Assembly (NCBI GenBank): GCA_008828725.1
Contig: MEHQ01001227.1
Coordinates: forward strand, 1 to 64,000
Direction of reading: 5' to 3'
DNA: 64,000 bases
Source of the DNA: Saccharina japonica
Lineage: Eukaryota; Sar; Phaeophyceae; Laminariales; Laminariaceae
Shown here: positions 52,593-63,175 of the stretch, piece by piece
Numbering within the stretch: the stretch's first letter is position 1
Layout: every line of letters begins with the position of its first letter
The notes under the pieces: generated by a model
Seen by the model: only the letters and a program-made list of their open reading frames with translations
The model's database searches: none
Told to the model about the DNA's origin: nothing
Position numbers and translations under genes: made by a program

Positions 52593-54117
52593 AACGTAAT
52601 TTATCCGACCGCGTGCTATGTTTTCAAGCTTACAGCAGTAGTTATTGTGCCAACTTATCATCGGGGAAACGTGATCTCCCCTTGCCACGAGCTGCTGGTA
52701 TAATCAGGAACCTTCGAGCGATTTTCCACACAAGGAAAGTGGTACATGACAGAGTGGAAACCCGGGTGCATGACAAGCTTCGAAGTGTACTATTTTATCA
52801 ACAAGCAACAATGACTCAAGACCAGCGTTTTAACCAACCAATAGCAGTGCGCGGAAAGACAAAACGCATTAATATATTCATCAAGATTCGAATGGCGTGA
52901 TCAGACAAGTGCAAGTGCATATTTCACATCGCCAACAAATAGCACATAGTAACTGCTATATAATTACGTGCTTAAAGCACCTACTCTGCTTATACTCCTC
53001 CTGCTTTTAAGTACGTACATAGCATTTGAGCTACATGATTAATTATCAGAACCATCTCGTACCTATAACTGGTTCGTTAAGGAGGGAGGGAGGGAGGGCG
53101 GAAGAGCACACAACATACAGCAGTCAATCTGAGTCGCCCAAAACATATTTTCACTCGGTATCAATGCTTCATTCCATCGCATATTCATATCATATCACAA
53201 CGCCCAGAATTTTCCAACATCGTATTATACCAACCATGATAACCTTATCTGAGCAGTAGTACGTTCGCAGTTGCGTTGTACCATGGTATAACGCAGTGTC
53301 TTATATGTATGCATGGGTGTATATACGACCTTCGCATCATAAAACTGTCCGCACACAGAGCACTACCGTTTGCATCAGGTACACACAAAATAAGCAGCAT
53401 TGCAGTTATTTCTACTCCTGCGTTATTTCTTTCAAGCTCAAAACAAGTACGACGTCCACTTGCAAATATCTGCTACTGCCTGCTCTTCTCTGGTACCAGG
53501 GTACGTATTTACGTATATAACCGCACGCTCGGAACTCACGAAAAGCACCGCGCGATTATTCCTGGTATACTAACAGCAGTATAGTATATCAAGACAGTCT
53601 CAAGGCAAATACAGCAGTACACCATCTGAGCATGTTTCATGTACGTTGTCCTGCTGGCTTCGATATAATACCAGTATTTGTGTACTATGCACGCTATCAA
53701 ACAGCAGTGCGACAGTAGTACGACGGCACGACAGCATCACGGCGGCATTTTAGCACAGTATTCAAGAAGAAGCGAGCATGGCGTCGGAGCAAAGCACACA
53801 ACAACCGAAACATAATGTCGGCTCGTCAAGCGCTCGTCAAGTGCGTACTCAATCCTATCATGCGTGCATCATATATCATCCTCCCCAAGCCCCAAGCCAA
53901 GTACGTAGTCCACCATCCCGCGTAAAAAACGCAAGACAACATAACCAACTACTCGTATTCAGTACAACAATAGGTGGTCCAAACAAGCCTATTCTACGAC
54001 ACACCTACTATTAGTATACCTGAACAGCAGTAGTGGCATCTTCGTACGTACAAAAAAACGTCATCAAAAATAAGGAAAAGAGGCAATCAACCAGGCAGCA
54101 CGAACAAAGCGTATACC
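52593..54117. other. Non-coding 3' part of the TR-GAG-like element
   Basis: No gene recognised. TACAGCAGTA-type motifs recur and an A/G-rich GGAGGGAGGGAGGGAGGGC tract lies at 53,081-53,099. Confidence 0.5.
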
Positions 54118-54245
54118 TCAATCAGGGCTGAACGGGGGCATCAGGCCAGCACCCACGCGCCACCTCGGCCCAGCTTCCATGCTGGTCCAAACACAACCTT
54201 GTTGTAGGTGGTGTTGCTTGCTGCCGCCCCACCTGTCCTTGCTCC

Positions 54246-54300
<55 letters not shown>

Positions 54301-55716
54301 ATCCTCCTCTTCCTTCTCCTCCTCTTCCTCCTGTTTCCGTTGCTCGAATGATAACAGGGCTCCGTGTGCCAGCACCAAGCGGCTCGCCACTACCAGGGCG
54401 TGCTGCTCCGCCTCGAGGTCTGCACGCGTGCCTTCCGCGGGCGGTGGCGGAGGCGGTGGTAGAGGCGGCGGTGGCGGCAGCGGCGGTGACAACGGCTGAT
54501 GCTCCTGCTCCTCGCCCATCCCAACGCCGTCATCCCCGACTCCTACTCTACTTTCCTCCTCCTGAGACCCCCTTCCACTCGCACATAAAACCATCTCTCC
54601 GACCTTTTTCTCTTCCGCGTGTGACGGTTTCTTCGTCACCGCGGGGTGGGTTTCAACGTGGCGCGCAGACAGAGCCACCTGCTCTACTAGCGCGCCCGGG
54701 CTCACCCAACAAACCGGCTCAAAGGGGCTCCTCTCAACCGGAAGCAGCTGCGGCAGGGCCCTCTGCCCATCCTGTGCACTGCTGCCGCTCCGAGAGGTCT
54801 GCACTCCACTAAGCTCCTCAGCTTGTTCTTCTCTGTCCTCGTCACCCATATCTTCTCCTTTTTCTCCTCTCGTCGCTTCCCCATCAAATTCGGGGGTGGG
54901 CGTAGAGCGGGTACGGTTTACAGCAGTGGCCAACGTGCTTGCGTGGACCTCCTGCCCTTGTTGCCGCACTGTCGTCCCAACTGCTGTTGTCCTCCTCTGC
55001 TCTGCCGCTGTCCTCTCCGAATCAGTGCGCTGGGCCTCGCTCGTCGCGGCTGCAGCCGCGCTCGTCGTGGCTGCCAGCTTCGCTGCTGCTAACTCTCTCC
55101 TCAGCTCCTCCTCAGCAGTGGCCAACGAGCCGGCTCGAGCCTCCTGCTCTTGCCGCACTGATGTCCCAGCTGCTTTCCTCCTCTGCTCTGCCGTTGCCCT
55201 CTCCGAATCAGCGCGCTGGGCTTCGCTCGGCGTGGCACGCAGCTTCGCTATCATCTTCTTCCGAAGGGCTGTCAGCTTCGCTGCTGCTAACTCTCTCCTC
55301 AGCTCCTCCATCTCCTCACGAAGGGCTGCCACTGCAGCCCCGTCCATCTCTTCTTCCTGCTGCTGCTCCGGCTGCTGCTGCTGCCGCTGCTCGCCTGCGT
55401 TGCTCGTGCCTCGAGCAGCAAGCGGGTCCACCAGCGCCGGTTCACGTCTGGCCGGGGCGGCACGCTGTTGCTGCGGCGGTATGGGGTGGATGACTTCCTG
55501 CCTCCACTTGAACTGGTGCTGAGCCGAGCTGATCCGAAACTCCACCTCAGTGAGACGAGCCCTCTCCTTCGCAAGCACGACAACCCGTCCAGTGCGCGCA
55601 GCCCAAGCGTCATAGTGCACGATGCGTTCAACCAGAACGAAGCGCTCGGCATAAAGCTTGTCGACAACTCCCATCAGCTGCACCGTCTTCCATCTTTCAG
55701 ACTCCGCGGCATCCAT
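54118..55716 (-). CDS. Gag-positioned coiled-coil protein with polyproline and polyglutamine
   Basis: The open frame extends to an ATG at 55,818 inside the right LTR, but the Met at 55,716 (MDAAESERWK) lies 65 bp downstream of that LTR and is a better start, giving about 532 residues. The N-terminal ~90 residues (WKTVQLMGVVDKLYAERFVL, WAARTGRVVVLAKERARLTE) are helical in composition. A long Glu/Ala/Arg/Leu coiled coil follows with an internal ~65-residue duplication (EELRRELAAAKL ... SEAQRxDSERxxAEQRR ... SLATA). Then come an acidic region, a PPLPPPPPLPPPPPPP tract and about 18 Gln from (CTG)18. There is no zinc knuckle or protease. Position and coiled coil suggest a Gag-like self-assembling protein, but a captured host segment is possible. 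It ends in TGA. Confidence 0.55.
54247..54300. repeat. (CTG)18 microsatellite (polyGln codons on the minus strand)
   Basis: Eighteen perfect CTG units in phase with the coiled-coil ORF. Confidence 0.95.
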
Positions 55717-55780
55717 GTCGACGTGACAGAAGCCACCCTCGCTGCCTGATACCCCAAGCAACCCGAGATCAATGTTAGCG

Positions 55781-56069
55781 TATTGATTCGACCTCGGGCG
55801 CATCACGGGGCCTAGCACAGGCAGGCAGGGTCAGGGAGCTGGAGCGCTCCTCATGTAGGCATAAACCATGTATATATTATCGTCGGACCTCGCAGGCCAG
55901 CGTCGAAGCGGAGCTCGCGCGGAGTCGAGCAGGCAAGTCAAGCAAGTCGAGTCGGGAACAAACCCAGGCACTCAATTATATCTCAATAAAGCCTCACCAA
56001 GTATATGAACTCCCCAATATATGTAACCATCATCATACCTGTTGTATCGAGTACCAAGCACAATCAATA
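55781..56069 (-). repeat. LTR, right copy (5' LTR)
   Basis: 289 bp, TATTGATTCGACC to CAATCAATA, matching 51,075-51,363. Confidence 0.9.
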
Positions 56070-56100
56070 CAATCGAATGAGTACCATTCGCGTTGCTACA
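56070..56100 (+). repeat. H repeat, right half interrupted by the TR-GAG-like element
   Basis: CAATCGAATGAGTACCATTC then GCGTTGCTAC. The left half, TGTTAGTATCGCAATC, is at 51,059-51,074. Confidence 0.85.
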
Positions 56101-56209
56101 GTATACAGTAGACAGTAGTCCCCAGTCCTGAACAAAAATTGCAAGTCTTTGTCCGGCGTTTTTCCCGCGGGCTCAGGGGTAGTTCCTCGTTGTCTTCAAT
56201 GTTGCACAG

Positions 56210-56504
56210 ATGCTCCGAGTACCTTGGAGTAAAGTAAGGAGTGTTATTGGATATAAAATAATACTTCAGGTACTTCGTGTACTCACAAAGTATTTCGGGG
56301 TTCAATACTCCGGGATATACTGCTCGCACTCGGAGTATTTCGGGTATCAACACTCTCGATATACTGCTTGTACTCGGAGTATTTCGGGGTCCGATACTGC
56401 GGGTACTCCTTGTACTCCAAGTATTTGAGGCTTCAGTACTGCTTATACTCCAAGTACTCCGAGTATTCAGGCCGCCAGTACTCTCATACGACGATATACT
56501 CGGG
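56210..56504. repeat. Degenerate TACTCGGAGTA-rich tandem repeat
   Basis: Several ~50-60 bp units built on TACTC(G/C)(G/A)AGTATTTCGGGG and ATACTGC motifs. TACTCCGAGTA is itself nearly palindromic. Confidence 0.8.
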
Positions 56505-56513
56505 GTACGAAAT

Positions 56514-57290
56514 AATTAGAGATGGCTCCCGGAGTAAACAATTGGAACCGGGACCAGTGCCGCCTTCGGTGGGATTTGACCAGTACCACCGTCCCGGGTA
56601 CCCGCGGTACTGGGTATCCCGAGTACCCGGGGTTACGTGAACAGCTACGAAGTTGACCGCTCCGCGGTTGCCCGTTATCTCAAACCTCATGGCCATAAGG
56701 CGTTCATCGATATATTCGGTGGTGTAAGTACCCGGGGTTACGTGTACGTTTTTCTCCACTCTTGTGTTTGAGCGGCGTGAACGGTCTTCAGGCGGGTTGG
56801 TGAGGCGTGGTGAGGCGGAAGGTGGGAGGACAAGCCTTCATGTCGTCTCTCTCGATGAATAAAAGGCGAAAGAACCCGGGTACCCTGGTACCCGGAAACC
56901 CGGGTACCCGGGATACGCAGTACCGCGGGTAATAAAAATGAAAACGGGACGGTACCGGTACCGACGGTTCCGGGTACCCGCCTCCGGGTACCCAGTTTCC
57001 ACGAATCCGGGATCCATCTCTATTCCGCTGGTAGCTGGTAGGGGTCTGGTGTGTGTATGGCGCGTTGTGTGAAGGTAGGTAGGGATTGCTGTGCGTTGTG
57101 CGCTATGCGCTGTCTATCGGGGGCTTCGTGGAGCGTAACTAATAACGGGTACCCGGGTACCCGGGAACCCGGGTACCCGGGATACCCAGTACCGCGGGTA
57201 ATAAAAATGGAACCGGGACGGTACCGGTACCGACGGTACCGTGTACCCGCCTCCGGGTACCCGGTTCCCACGAATCCGGGAGCCATCTCT
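56514..57290. mobile_element. GGTACC-rich foldback element with 9 bp target duplication
   Basis: GTACGAAAT is repeated exactly at 56,505-56,513 and 57,291-57,299. Inside, AGAGATGGCTCCCGG (56,518) faces CCGGGAGCCATCTCT (57,276-57,290). Further inside are inverted and direct copies of a ~120-140 bp segment full of GGGTACCCGGG and GGTACCGGTACC palindromes (56.52-56.64, 56.87-57.02, 57.15-57.29 kb). A 9 bp duplication is typical of Mutator-like elements. No transposase is present. Four extra bases (AATT) at the left end are unexplained. Confidence 0.7.
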
Positions 57291-57299
57291 GTACGAAAT

Positions 57300-57630
57300 G
57301 CACTCGATACTCGGAGTATACTGCACAATCGGACTGCATAGGACGGTGCTTTCGTTTTTGAGATCGAAAAATACCAAGTTGTGTTCGCAGTCGTTGGTGT
57401 TGATTGAACGCGCTGAGGTTGGTCGGTAAACAAGATCCGGAGTTGGCGAGGATCCAACTCGCGAGTACACTACGTAGGTCCGAAAAAGAGATCGCTCGCC
57501 CCGGCAATGAGGGCCTACGGAGACACGAGCCACGGCAGATGGGGGCCGCTCGCGATGGGAATTAGGCACCACTGCCTTCACGAGCTAGAGCCCGGGTTGG
57601 GGTACACAACTCCCTCACCTCTCTCCTCGC

Positions 57631-57663
<33 letters not shown>

Positions 57664-59072
57664 GTTGTTGGTGTTGACCATGGCCGAACTTTAAACGACG
57701 ATAAGTACAAGGGACAATGGCACAAACACTGCGAACGGCAAATGCATACCGATACAGAGTCACCGTTGATGTTGCGAGCTCGCGAGGCGTGGTGGTGGGG
57801 CGTGGCATGTACTCATACACGTGGTGGTGAGGCGTCGTGGCTTGCTTTCATGACTGATCCGCAAAATCTCAACCCATCAGATCCCCCCCCCACCCCTGTT
57901 CAAACAATATTAATTAAAGATGTGGAACTCCCAGGGGGTCGGTCATATATGTTTAGCAGGGTCTGCTGTAGGGGTTGAGGGAGGGGCCGAGGGCTGACGA
58001 ACCGCTGTTGGTGTTCGCATGTTCTTAGGCACGGGTCTAGGACTTAGACAGGCTTACACTCAGTGCCTATCCATGTTCAATTATGTACGAGCTACCTCGA
58101 GAAATCACGGAAGCGGTGCACACGCCGATTCGATCGGAGGCTGCAAGCGTGCTTGTTTGCTCATATGTTCTCAGACGCATGCTACGATAGAGGTGCACCA
58201 TGTTTTTTCTGAGCTCCTCACTTAATGAGCGTCATACCTCACCGACAAAATGATTTTGGAGAAAAATAAAAGTGCTGCCGGATGCGACATCTCATGACCG
58301 AAGTATACTCTGAAACATTATTCGTCACAAAAAAACAAAGTCCGACGAATTTGGGTTAAGGAGCCCGATCGTTCAGAAAACGATTCAGCCAAAACGTGCT
58401 ACCTCTACCGTAGCACGCGTCCTCAGCGCGCGTACTGCTGCGCTCGGCGTGTCGCACATACCCTTCCTCTGATGCCGATACTCGGCCGAGACCCATGGTG
58501 CGTGCTTGGCTGGAGAGGCGTGCAAAATCTGTCGCGACGCCGCTGCTGTACGCCCAGAACGAGCTTTGAGGGTCGAGCGGACAAGGGGGTACCCTTGGTG
58601 TGTTTTGAGGGGGTCACTTTTCTGTCACGCTGAGTAACTTGAAAACTGGGGCAACTTTTGTCACGCCTATTATCTTGAAAATCGGTCTTCACTTTTGGGA
58701 TTATGCTTGCTGAGTCTCCGGTCCAAGGACCGGATAATTTAATTGAGAGGGCGGGTTGCAAGTACAGCAGATAACTTTCTACACTTTTCTTCGTAGGTTA
58801 TGTCTCAGTGGTCATGCACTATGACTCAGTGGTCATGCACAACCACGATGAGCTTTTCTGACATAAGTACAACCATATTGTCGCCGTCAACACTCGGGAC
58901 TGAATATGTAGTGAACTTTGTGTTTACTGGTTTTCGATATTGCCGCTGCATTCGCGCAGAACTGAATATGTTGTACCATTCTTTCATTCTTCACTCGTTC
59001 ATTTTGATTTTTGAGTATCAGGTTTCTGCACCGTAGGAATTACTCTAGCTACTGACTTTCATCACGGGGGCG
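57300..59072. other. Non-genic stretch
   Basis: Contains (CTG)n at 57,629-57,665, a 37-38 bp pair with TTGTCACGC and ACTTGAAAA at 58,617-58,690, and a 21 bp pair ACTCAGTGGTCATGCAC at 58,803-58,838. No gene recognised. Confidence 0.5.
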
Positions 59073-59122
59073 TGTTATTATACGGACGTTGAGATCCATG
59101 CGTATCTATATTGTGATGTGCA
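59073..59122 (+). repeat. ~50 bp dispersed repeat, second copy
   Basis: TGTTATTATACGGACGTTGA to CTATATTGTGATGTG; pairs with 50,264-50,312. Confidence 0.7.
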
Positions 59123-59398
59123 ATCACTACGCACTGATGCGAGTATATGAGTATCGTTGTCTAGATATTCGGGTAATTGCAATTTGCGGAAAGATTACGA
59201 GTTTGTCTTACTCGTAGTGCGCTGCATTGTATGTGCAAAGCATCTCCATCATGAACGATGCTGAGAAAGTTGCTAGAACGTTACTATGACGTTGTAGAAA
59301 ACATTACAGGGAACGGTACACACTACGGTAGAATGTAACTGTCCGTAGCGTGGGCATTGTACCGAGATAATCATGTGCAGGCACCGCCCACCTCGATC
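59123..59398. other. Non-genic stretch
   Basis: Nothing recognised. Confidence 0.35.
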
Positions 59399-59466
59399 GC
59401 TCTACTCTACTCTACTCTACTCTACTCTACTCTACTCTACTCTACTCCACTCTACTCTACTCTACT
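59399..59466 (+). repeat. (TCTAC)n pentanucleotide satellite
   Basis: About thirteen units with one TCCAC variant, followed by a TCC/CTT-rich tract to 59,510. Confidence 0.95.
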
Positions 59467-59670
59467 CCTCTTCCCTCTTCTCCTCTCCTCTTCTCTTCTT
59501 CCTTTTTCATTGATCTCCCTGAGGCCACTCTTTTTTCCACTATGGCCAAATAAGCGCCTTTTCAAACCATGACTTTTCTTCTGCTTCACAAGTGATCTTT
59601 ACAACCACTTCGGTGCCACCTCTGCCATCTCTCTCCGCAGAGACAGAGCCTCGACACACGCGTCATTCTT

Positions 59671-60327
59671 TTACCACGTTCCTTGCTGCTCGCTCACGGT
59701 GCTTAATGTATCCTTGGACAGATGTACGTTGTATTGCTTCCCCAGATCCAGTATCTTGATCGTGTGTGGGAGGCTCTTGCTTTCGGCGTCCTGCGCAACC
59801 CCCACCACTCGTGACAGCTGCCAACCTGTTTGGATCGTATTCAAATAGAAATACGAGCCAACTATGTCACGTGTGTACAGCCCCGGCCTCTCTCGGGTTT
59901 CACAGCACACAAAATATCCCGGCAGCACATGCTTCTCGCCTTGTGCACGGGTTATAGCCCTCTTGGCTACCTGGACTCTGTGCTGTCGATATTTCACATT
60001 CTCTCCTCCAATTTGAAGTGGTTCTCCAGCCGAATATTTTACTACGTGGTTCCCATATTGTTTTAACTCTTCTTCGTGTTCCCATGTGTGTCCTTCTATC
60101 CCGTCCCAGTACGTAAGGTATTGCACTGCGAGTTTCCCACATAACCCTCTCGTTAACCGATGTTTCGCTATTGTTCGGGGGGTGACTCGGTGGATGTCAA
60201 CATAAAAAATCACGTCGTCTGTGGTCAGGTGGAATGGTGGGGAAATTTCCGAGTATTTATTGAGCACATAGTTACTCATGGCCCATGGTAAAAATCTCGG
60301 TGCGGTCGCTCCGTCGTGGGGGCTCAA
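59671..60327 (-). pseudogene. Chromodomain and C-terminal extension of the Ty3/gypsy integrase
   Basis: 218 codons. At about residues 68-100 it reads LAVQYLTYWDGIEGHTWEHE, the (V)xWxGxxxxxxTWExExxL signature of chromodomains, which in chromoviruses bind modified histone tails and steer integration. At least 110 residues follow (GYFVCCETRERPGLYTRDIV and on), longer than the usual short tail. After TAA at 59,671 the frame stays open for 22 more codons to a second TAA. Upstream, the link to integrase is broken by the disordered 60.33-60.73 kb interval. Confidence 0.75.
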
Positions 60328-60725
60328 ACAAAACTTGCATCGGTTTACCGATACTCGAGCATGTATCCCTCATCCGGGCTCATCCTGGCGAATTTTCAAC
60401 AATAATAGTTTATTTCCAACTTCTCGTCCGTCGTCCATTTTTCCGGGGCCTACGAGCAACACCTTGTACAGACCGGTCCCACAGTTGGATAGTTTGCTGA
60501 TTAATGCAAAAAAATCTTGTTCGAGCTACCCTCTGACTGGTGCTACGGTAGGGGGGTCATGCATAGGTGCTTGTTTTTCACCAGCACAGAGCCACTCAGT
60601 CTAGTGACTGCTTTACTGTGTTGTACTGATATAGTTTTTTATTCCGTTTTTATTCTTCTATATGCACCGCCATTGGAGGTTTTGTTACGTAACGCGAACA
60701 AACTATGTTCAGGTCCAATTTTCAG
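60328..60725. other. Rearranged junction inside the Ty3/gypsy element
   Basis: CTGGTGCTACGGTAGGGGGG at about 60,537 is an inverted copy of 60,783-60,805. The plus-strand peptide SDWCYGRGVMH mirrors minus-strand EDWCYDRGGTH. This looks like an inverted partial duplication that destroyed the region between integrase and chromodomain. Confidence 0.6.
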
Positions 60726-61992
60726 TTAGATTCGGGGAGCCACTCGTCCGAGTGGCCAAATCCCCGTAGTGAAAATATGGGTACCCCCCCTATCGTAGCA
60801 CCAGTCCTCTGTGGGATTTTGTACGTGCTTTCCTCCGCCGGTAAAAGTGCTGTGATCATCATATACCCACCCACAGTCTCCCGCCTTAAACTTCGATCGA
60901 TTGTTCATGATGGCGTCGACATTATCGTTCGCGGCTTGGTGTTTTTCTTTGATCAATCTGTCCTCTTCCCGTACTAAATTGTATGCTCGTATCTGTCGGT
61001 CTCGCATCAGTTCTAGATAATCGAGCTGATCCCGTTTCGCACTCTGGTGGCCCTTCGCCCCACTCCCTTCTAAAGTAGTCATTGGCAGCCTCGGGTACCG
61101 GCCTATGTGGACCTCATTGGGTGCCAACCCTGTGCCCCTGCTTACGTTGTTATTGTATGCGGTTATGGCGTGTAGTAACATCTGCTCCAAGTTTTTCTGG
61201 TCGTCCGCGATGAGATACGATAACATTTGGCACAGGGTGTGGTTCAATCTCTCGACCATCCCGTTCGTCTGGGGGTGGTACGAGCTCTGTGTACTTTTTA
61301 ATAGAACCCAACATTTAACAAACCCCTCGGCATACTTTCGACAAACATTCTGCGCCTTGGTCCGACAAAAAGGTGTGCGGGCACCCCCATCTCGGAATGT
61401 AGTCATTGACCAATCGTCCTGCACAGCCTTCCGTGTTATTTTCACCCTTCGTGATTGCATATGCTTCCGCGTGGCGGCTGCATAAATCTACCACCAAGAA
61501 CACGTATTCGTTTCCTCTGGCCGTTCATGGCAAGGGGCCTAAACGATCAAACGCCACCATCTGCCGTGGTCGGCTAGGTAATGGTATGGACATCAACGGC
61601 CCTCGCACGGTTTGTCTGGTGCCTTTGCGGGCCTGGCAAGTATAACAGCGCCTAATCCACCACTTAACGCTTTATGCCATACCGATTCACCAGTAAAACC
61701 TCTGTACCAACCCCAGGGTTACCTTCTCACCTAAATGAACTGCCTCCTTGTGGGTACAGTCCATCACCCAGGGTCACAGAAGCAACGGCACATAGATCTT
61801 CACTGCCTCGTCTCCAAGCAGCCGCTCATACTGGCCGGGGCTTCTGTCCGGGCGGTCAGCAGGGGCACGCGATGGGCGTCGCACAAGCAATTTGTCTGAG
61901 CTAGGCAGTTCCATGATTTCCCCTCGGGACACCAATCTTTGAACTTCTTGTACGTCCACTTCCGGACTTAAACCATTTCTCGGTGATGTCAT
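60726..61992 (-). pseudogene. Ty3/gypsy integrase (HHCC zinc finger and DDE core)
   Basis: Zinc finger: THKEAVHLGEKV ... QRFYW ... RRCYTCQARKG, with both His and both Cys. Core: VAFDRLGPLP (first Asp), TFLSDQGAEC (second Asp), and STQSSYHPQTNGMVERLNHT (Glu), so the D,D(35)E triad can be traced, but across two frames. TGA codons follow VPLLL, FYW and GPLP, and a TAA follows GMA. The C-terminal part includes FKAGDCGWVYD. It would join cDNA to chromosomal DNA in the nucleus; this copy cannot. Confidence 0.85.
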
Positions 61993-62474
61993 TACTGGCA
62001 GTACTGTTTGCCATGCAACTCATCACTGCGTGAGCCGTCTCGTCCTTTAGTTGGGCTTCAGCCCAATCTTTCCCAGTTTTCTGGCAAAATCTGTCACCGA
62101 AATCACACGAGGCTTCGCTATCGAACTCGTCTACCTGGCTTTCAGGCTGTCTATCCGCCTGATCGCCCTGAACTGCCTCGGCTGCTGTACCCGCGCCGCT
62201 GCCTTCTACTACAGGGTTTATTACGCTTACTTCTGGTCTCGACCTTGAGTGCAAAACGTCTCTACCTTCGACTGTCATCGGGCATGCGTGTAACATTAAA
62301 CCTGGTTCTAGCTGGCCGATGCGTACTTGTATTCTCGTCTGGGGGGCATAATGGGCTTTCATCTCGTATCGTATAAACCGGTGCACTCTCCGTTGTGGTT
62401 ATCTGTTTCTGGTCACGCTCACGGTCACATTGCATCACCTGCGATAGGAGCTGAGCCTGCTCGTCAGTCGTGCG
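61901..62474 (-). pseudogene. Ty3/gypsy pol spacer between RNase H and integrase
   Basis: 161-codon frame rich in polar residues (RQPESQVDEFDSEASCDFGD), one frame off the RNase H piece. Position fits the connection or tether between RNase H and integrase. No catalytic motif. Confidence 0.5.
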
Positions 62475-63148
62475 TTATGCCGGCCTGTGCTCTCTCCCCC
62501 TCACCGCAAAAAAATCCTTGGGGGGTTCGAGCCCACCCAAGATGGAACCTGCCCGTGGAGCCAATCGTGGTAGAACACCGCTGGCTCCTATGAAGTAAAC
62601 GTCAATGTCCGTGGGGTCGGTCAGGCGTAGGTCAGCGTTGGCGGCTTCTGGTGTTGCCGGCAGCGGTAGGCCGGGCATGAGGTCGGCGTTGCCGTTCAGC
62701 CGTCCCAGTCTATAAACCAGTTTATAGTTGTACGCGCGGAGAAAATCAAACCATCGCTGGACTCGGTTCACTTTCGTTGCTAAACTCCCTAAGTTTTGCA
62801 ATGGTTGGTGATCACTGATGACGATGAAAGGTATACCGTAAAAGAGTTGGCTATGTTTCTTCACGGCCCAAACGATCGCTGCACATTCCAGTTCTGTGGC
62901 ACTCCAATTCCGCTCGTTCGGCAGCGTGGACCGACTCAAGAAACAAATCGGGCGTGTCTTACCGTCTTTCTGCTCTTGTTCCACCACGCTACCAGGCCGT
63001 CTACCGAGGCGTCCGTTACCAGTTGAAAGTTTGGATCACCTGTAAGGGCATCGTCAAAGTGCGGGAAAGCCAGCACGTCGGTACTTGACAGTTGTTCCAA
63101 CAGTGCCTGTACAATTTGAGTGTGCTCGATCGTCAACAACAATTTCAC
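62475..63148 (-). pseudogene. Ty3/gypsy RNase H, frameshifted
   Basis: 63,148-62,936 reads FQLVTDASVDGLVAWW (first Asp of RNase H). A frame shift then leads to 62,987-62,475 with RPICFLSRSTLPNERNWSAT, ELECAAIVWAVKKHSQLFYG and FIVISDHQPLQNL, the TDHxxL-type block. The sequence YKLVYRLGRLNGNADLMPGL is the last RNase H motif, normally GxxNxxADALSR. Degrades RNA in the hybrid during cDNA synthesis. Confidence 0.9.
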
Positions 63149-63175
63149 GCCCTTTTAAAGCAGCCCGTTCAACGT

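Larger units (their letters stand above)
51075..56069 (-). mobile_element. Non-autonomous LTR element (TR-GAG-like), 4,995 bp, inserted in an H repeat
   Basis: Both LTRs are 289 bp and begin TATTGAT and end ATCAATA on the plus strand. CAATC flanks both ends (51,070-51,074 and 56,070-56,074), and the outer flanks join to an H repeat: TGTTAGTATCG + CAATC + GAATGAGTACCATTCGCG. Just inside the left LTR the minus strand reads GCAGGGAGGA, a polypurine tract, so transcription is likely on the minus strand with the right LTR as 5' LTR. One ORF sits where Gag would be; there is no pol. LTR divergence is about 4 percent by eye. Termini other than TG...CA are unusual. Confidence 0.85.

Noticed and set aside
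62505..62535. GGGGTTCGAGCCC as a tRNA T-arm
   Set aside because: It lies in the decoded RNase H tail of Ty3 pol, the stem is imperfect and no acceptor, D or anticodon arms surround it.
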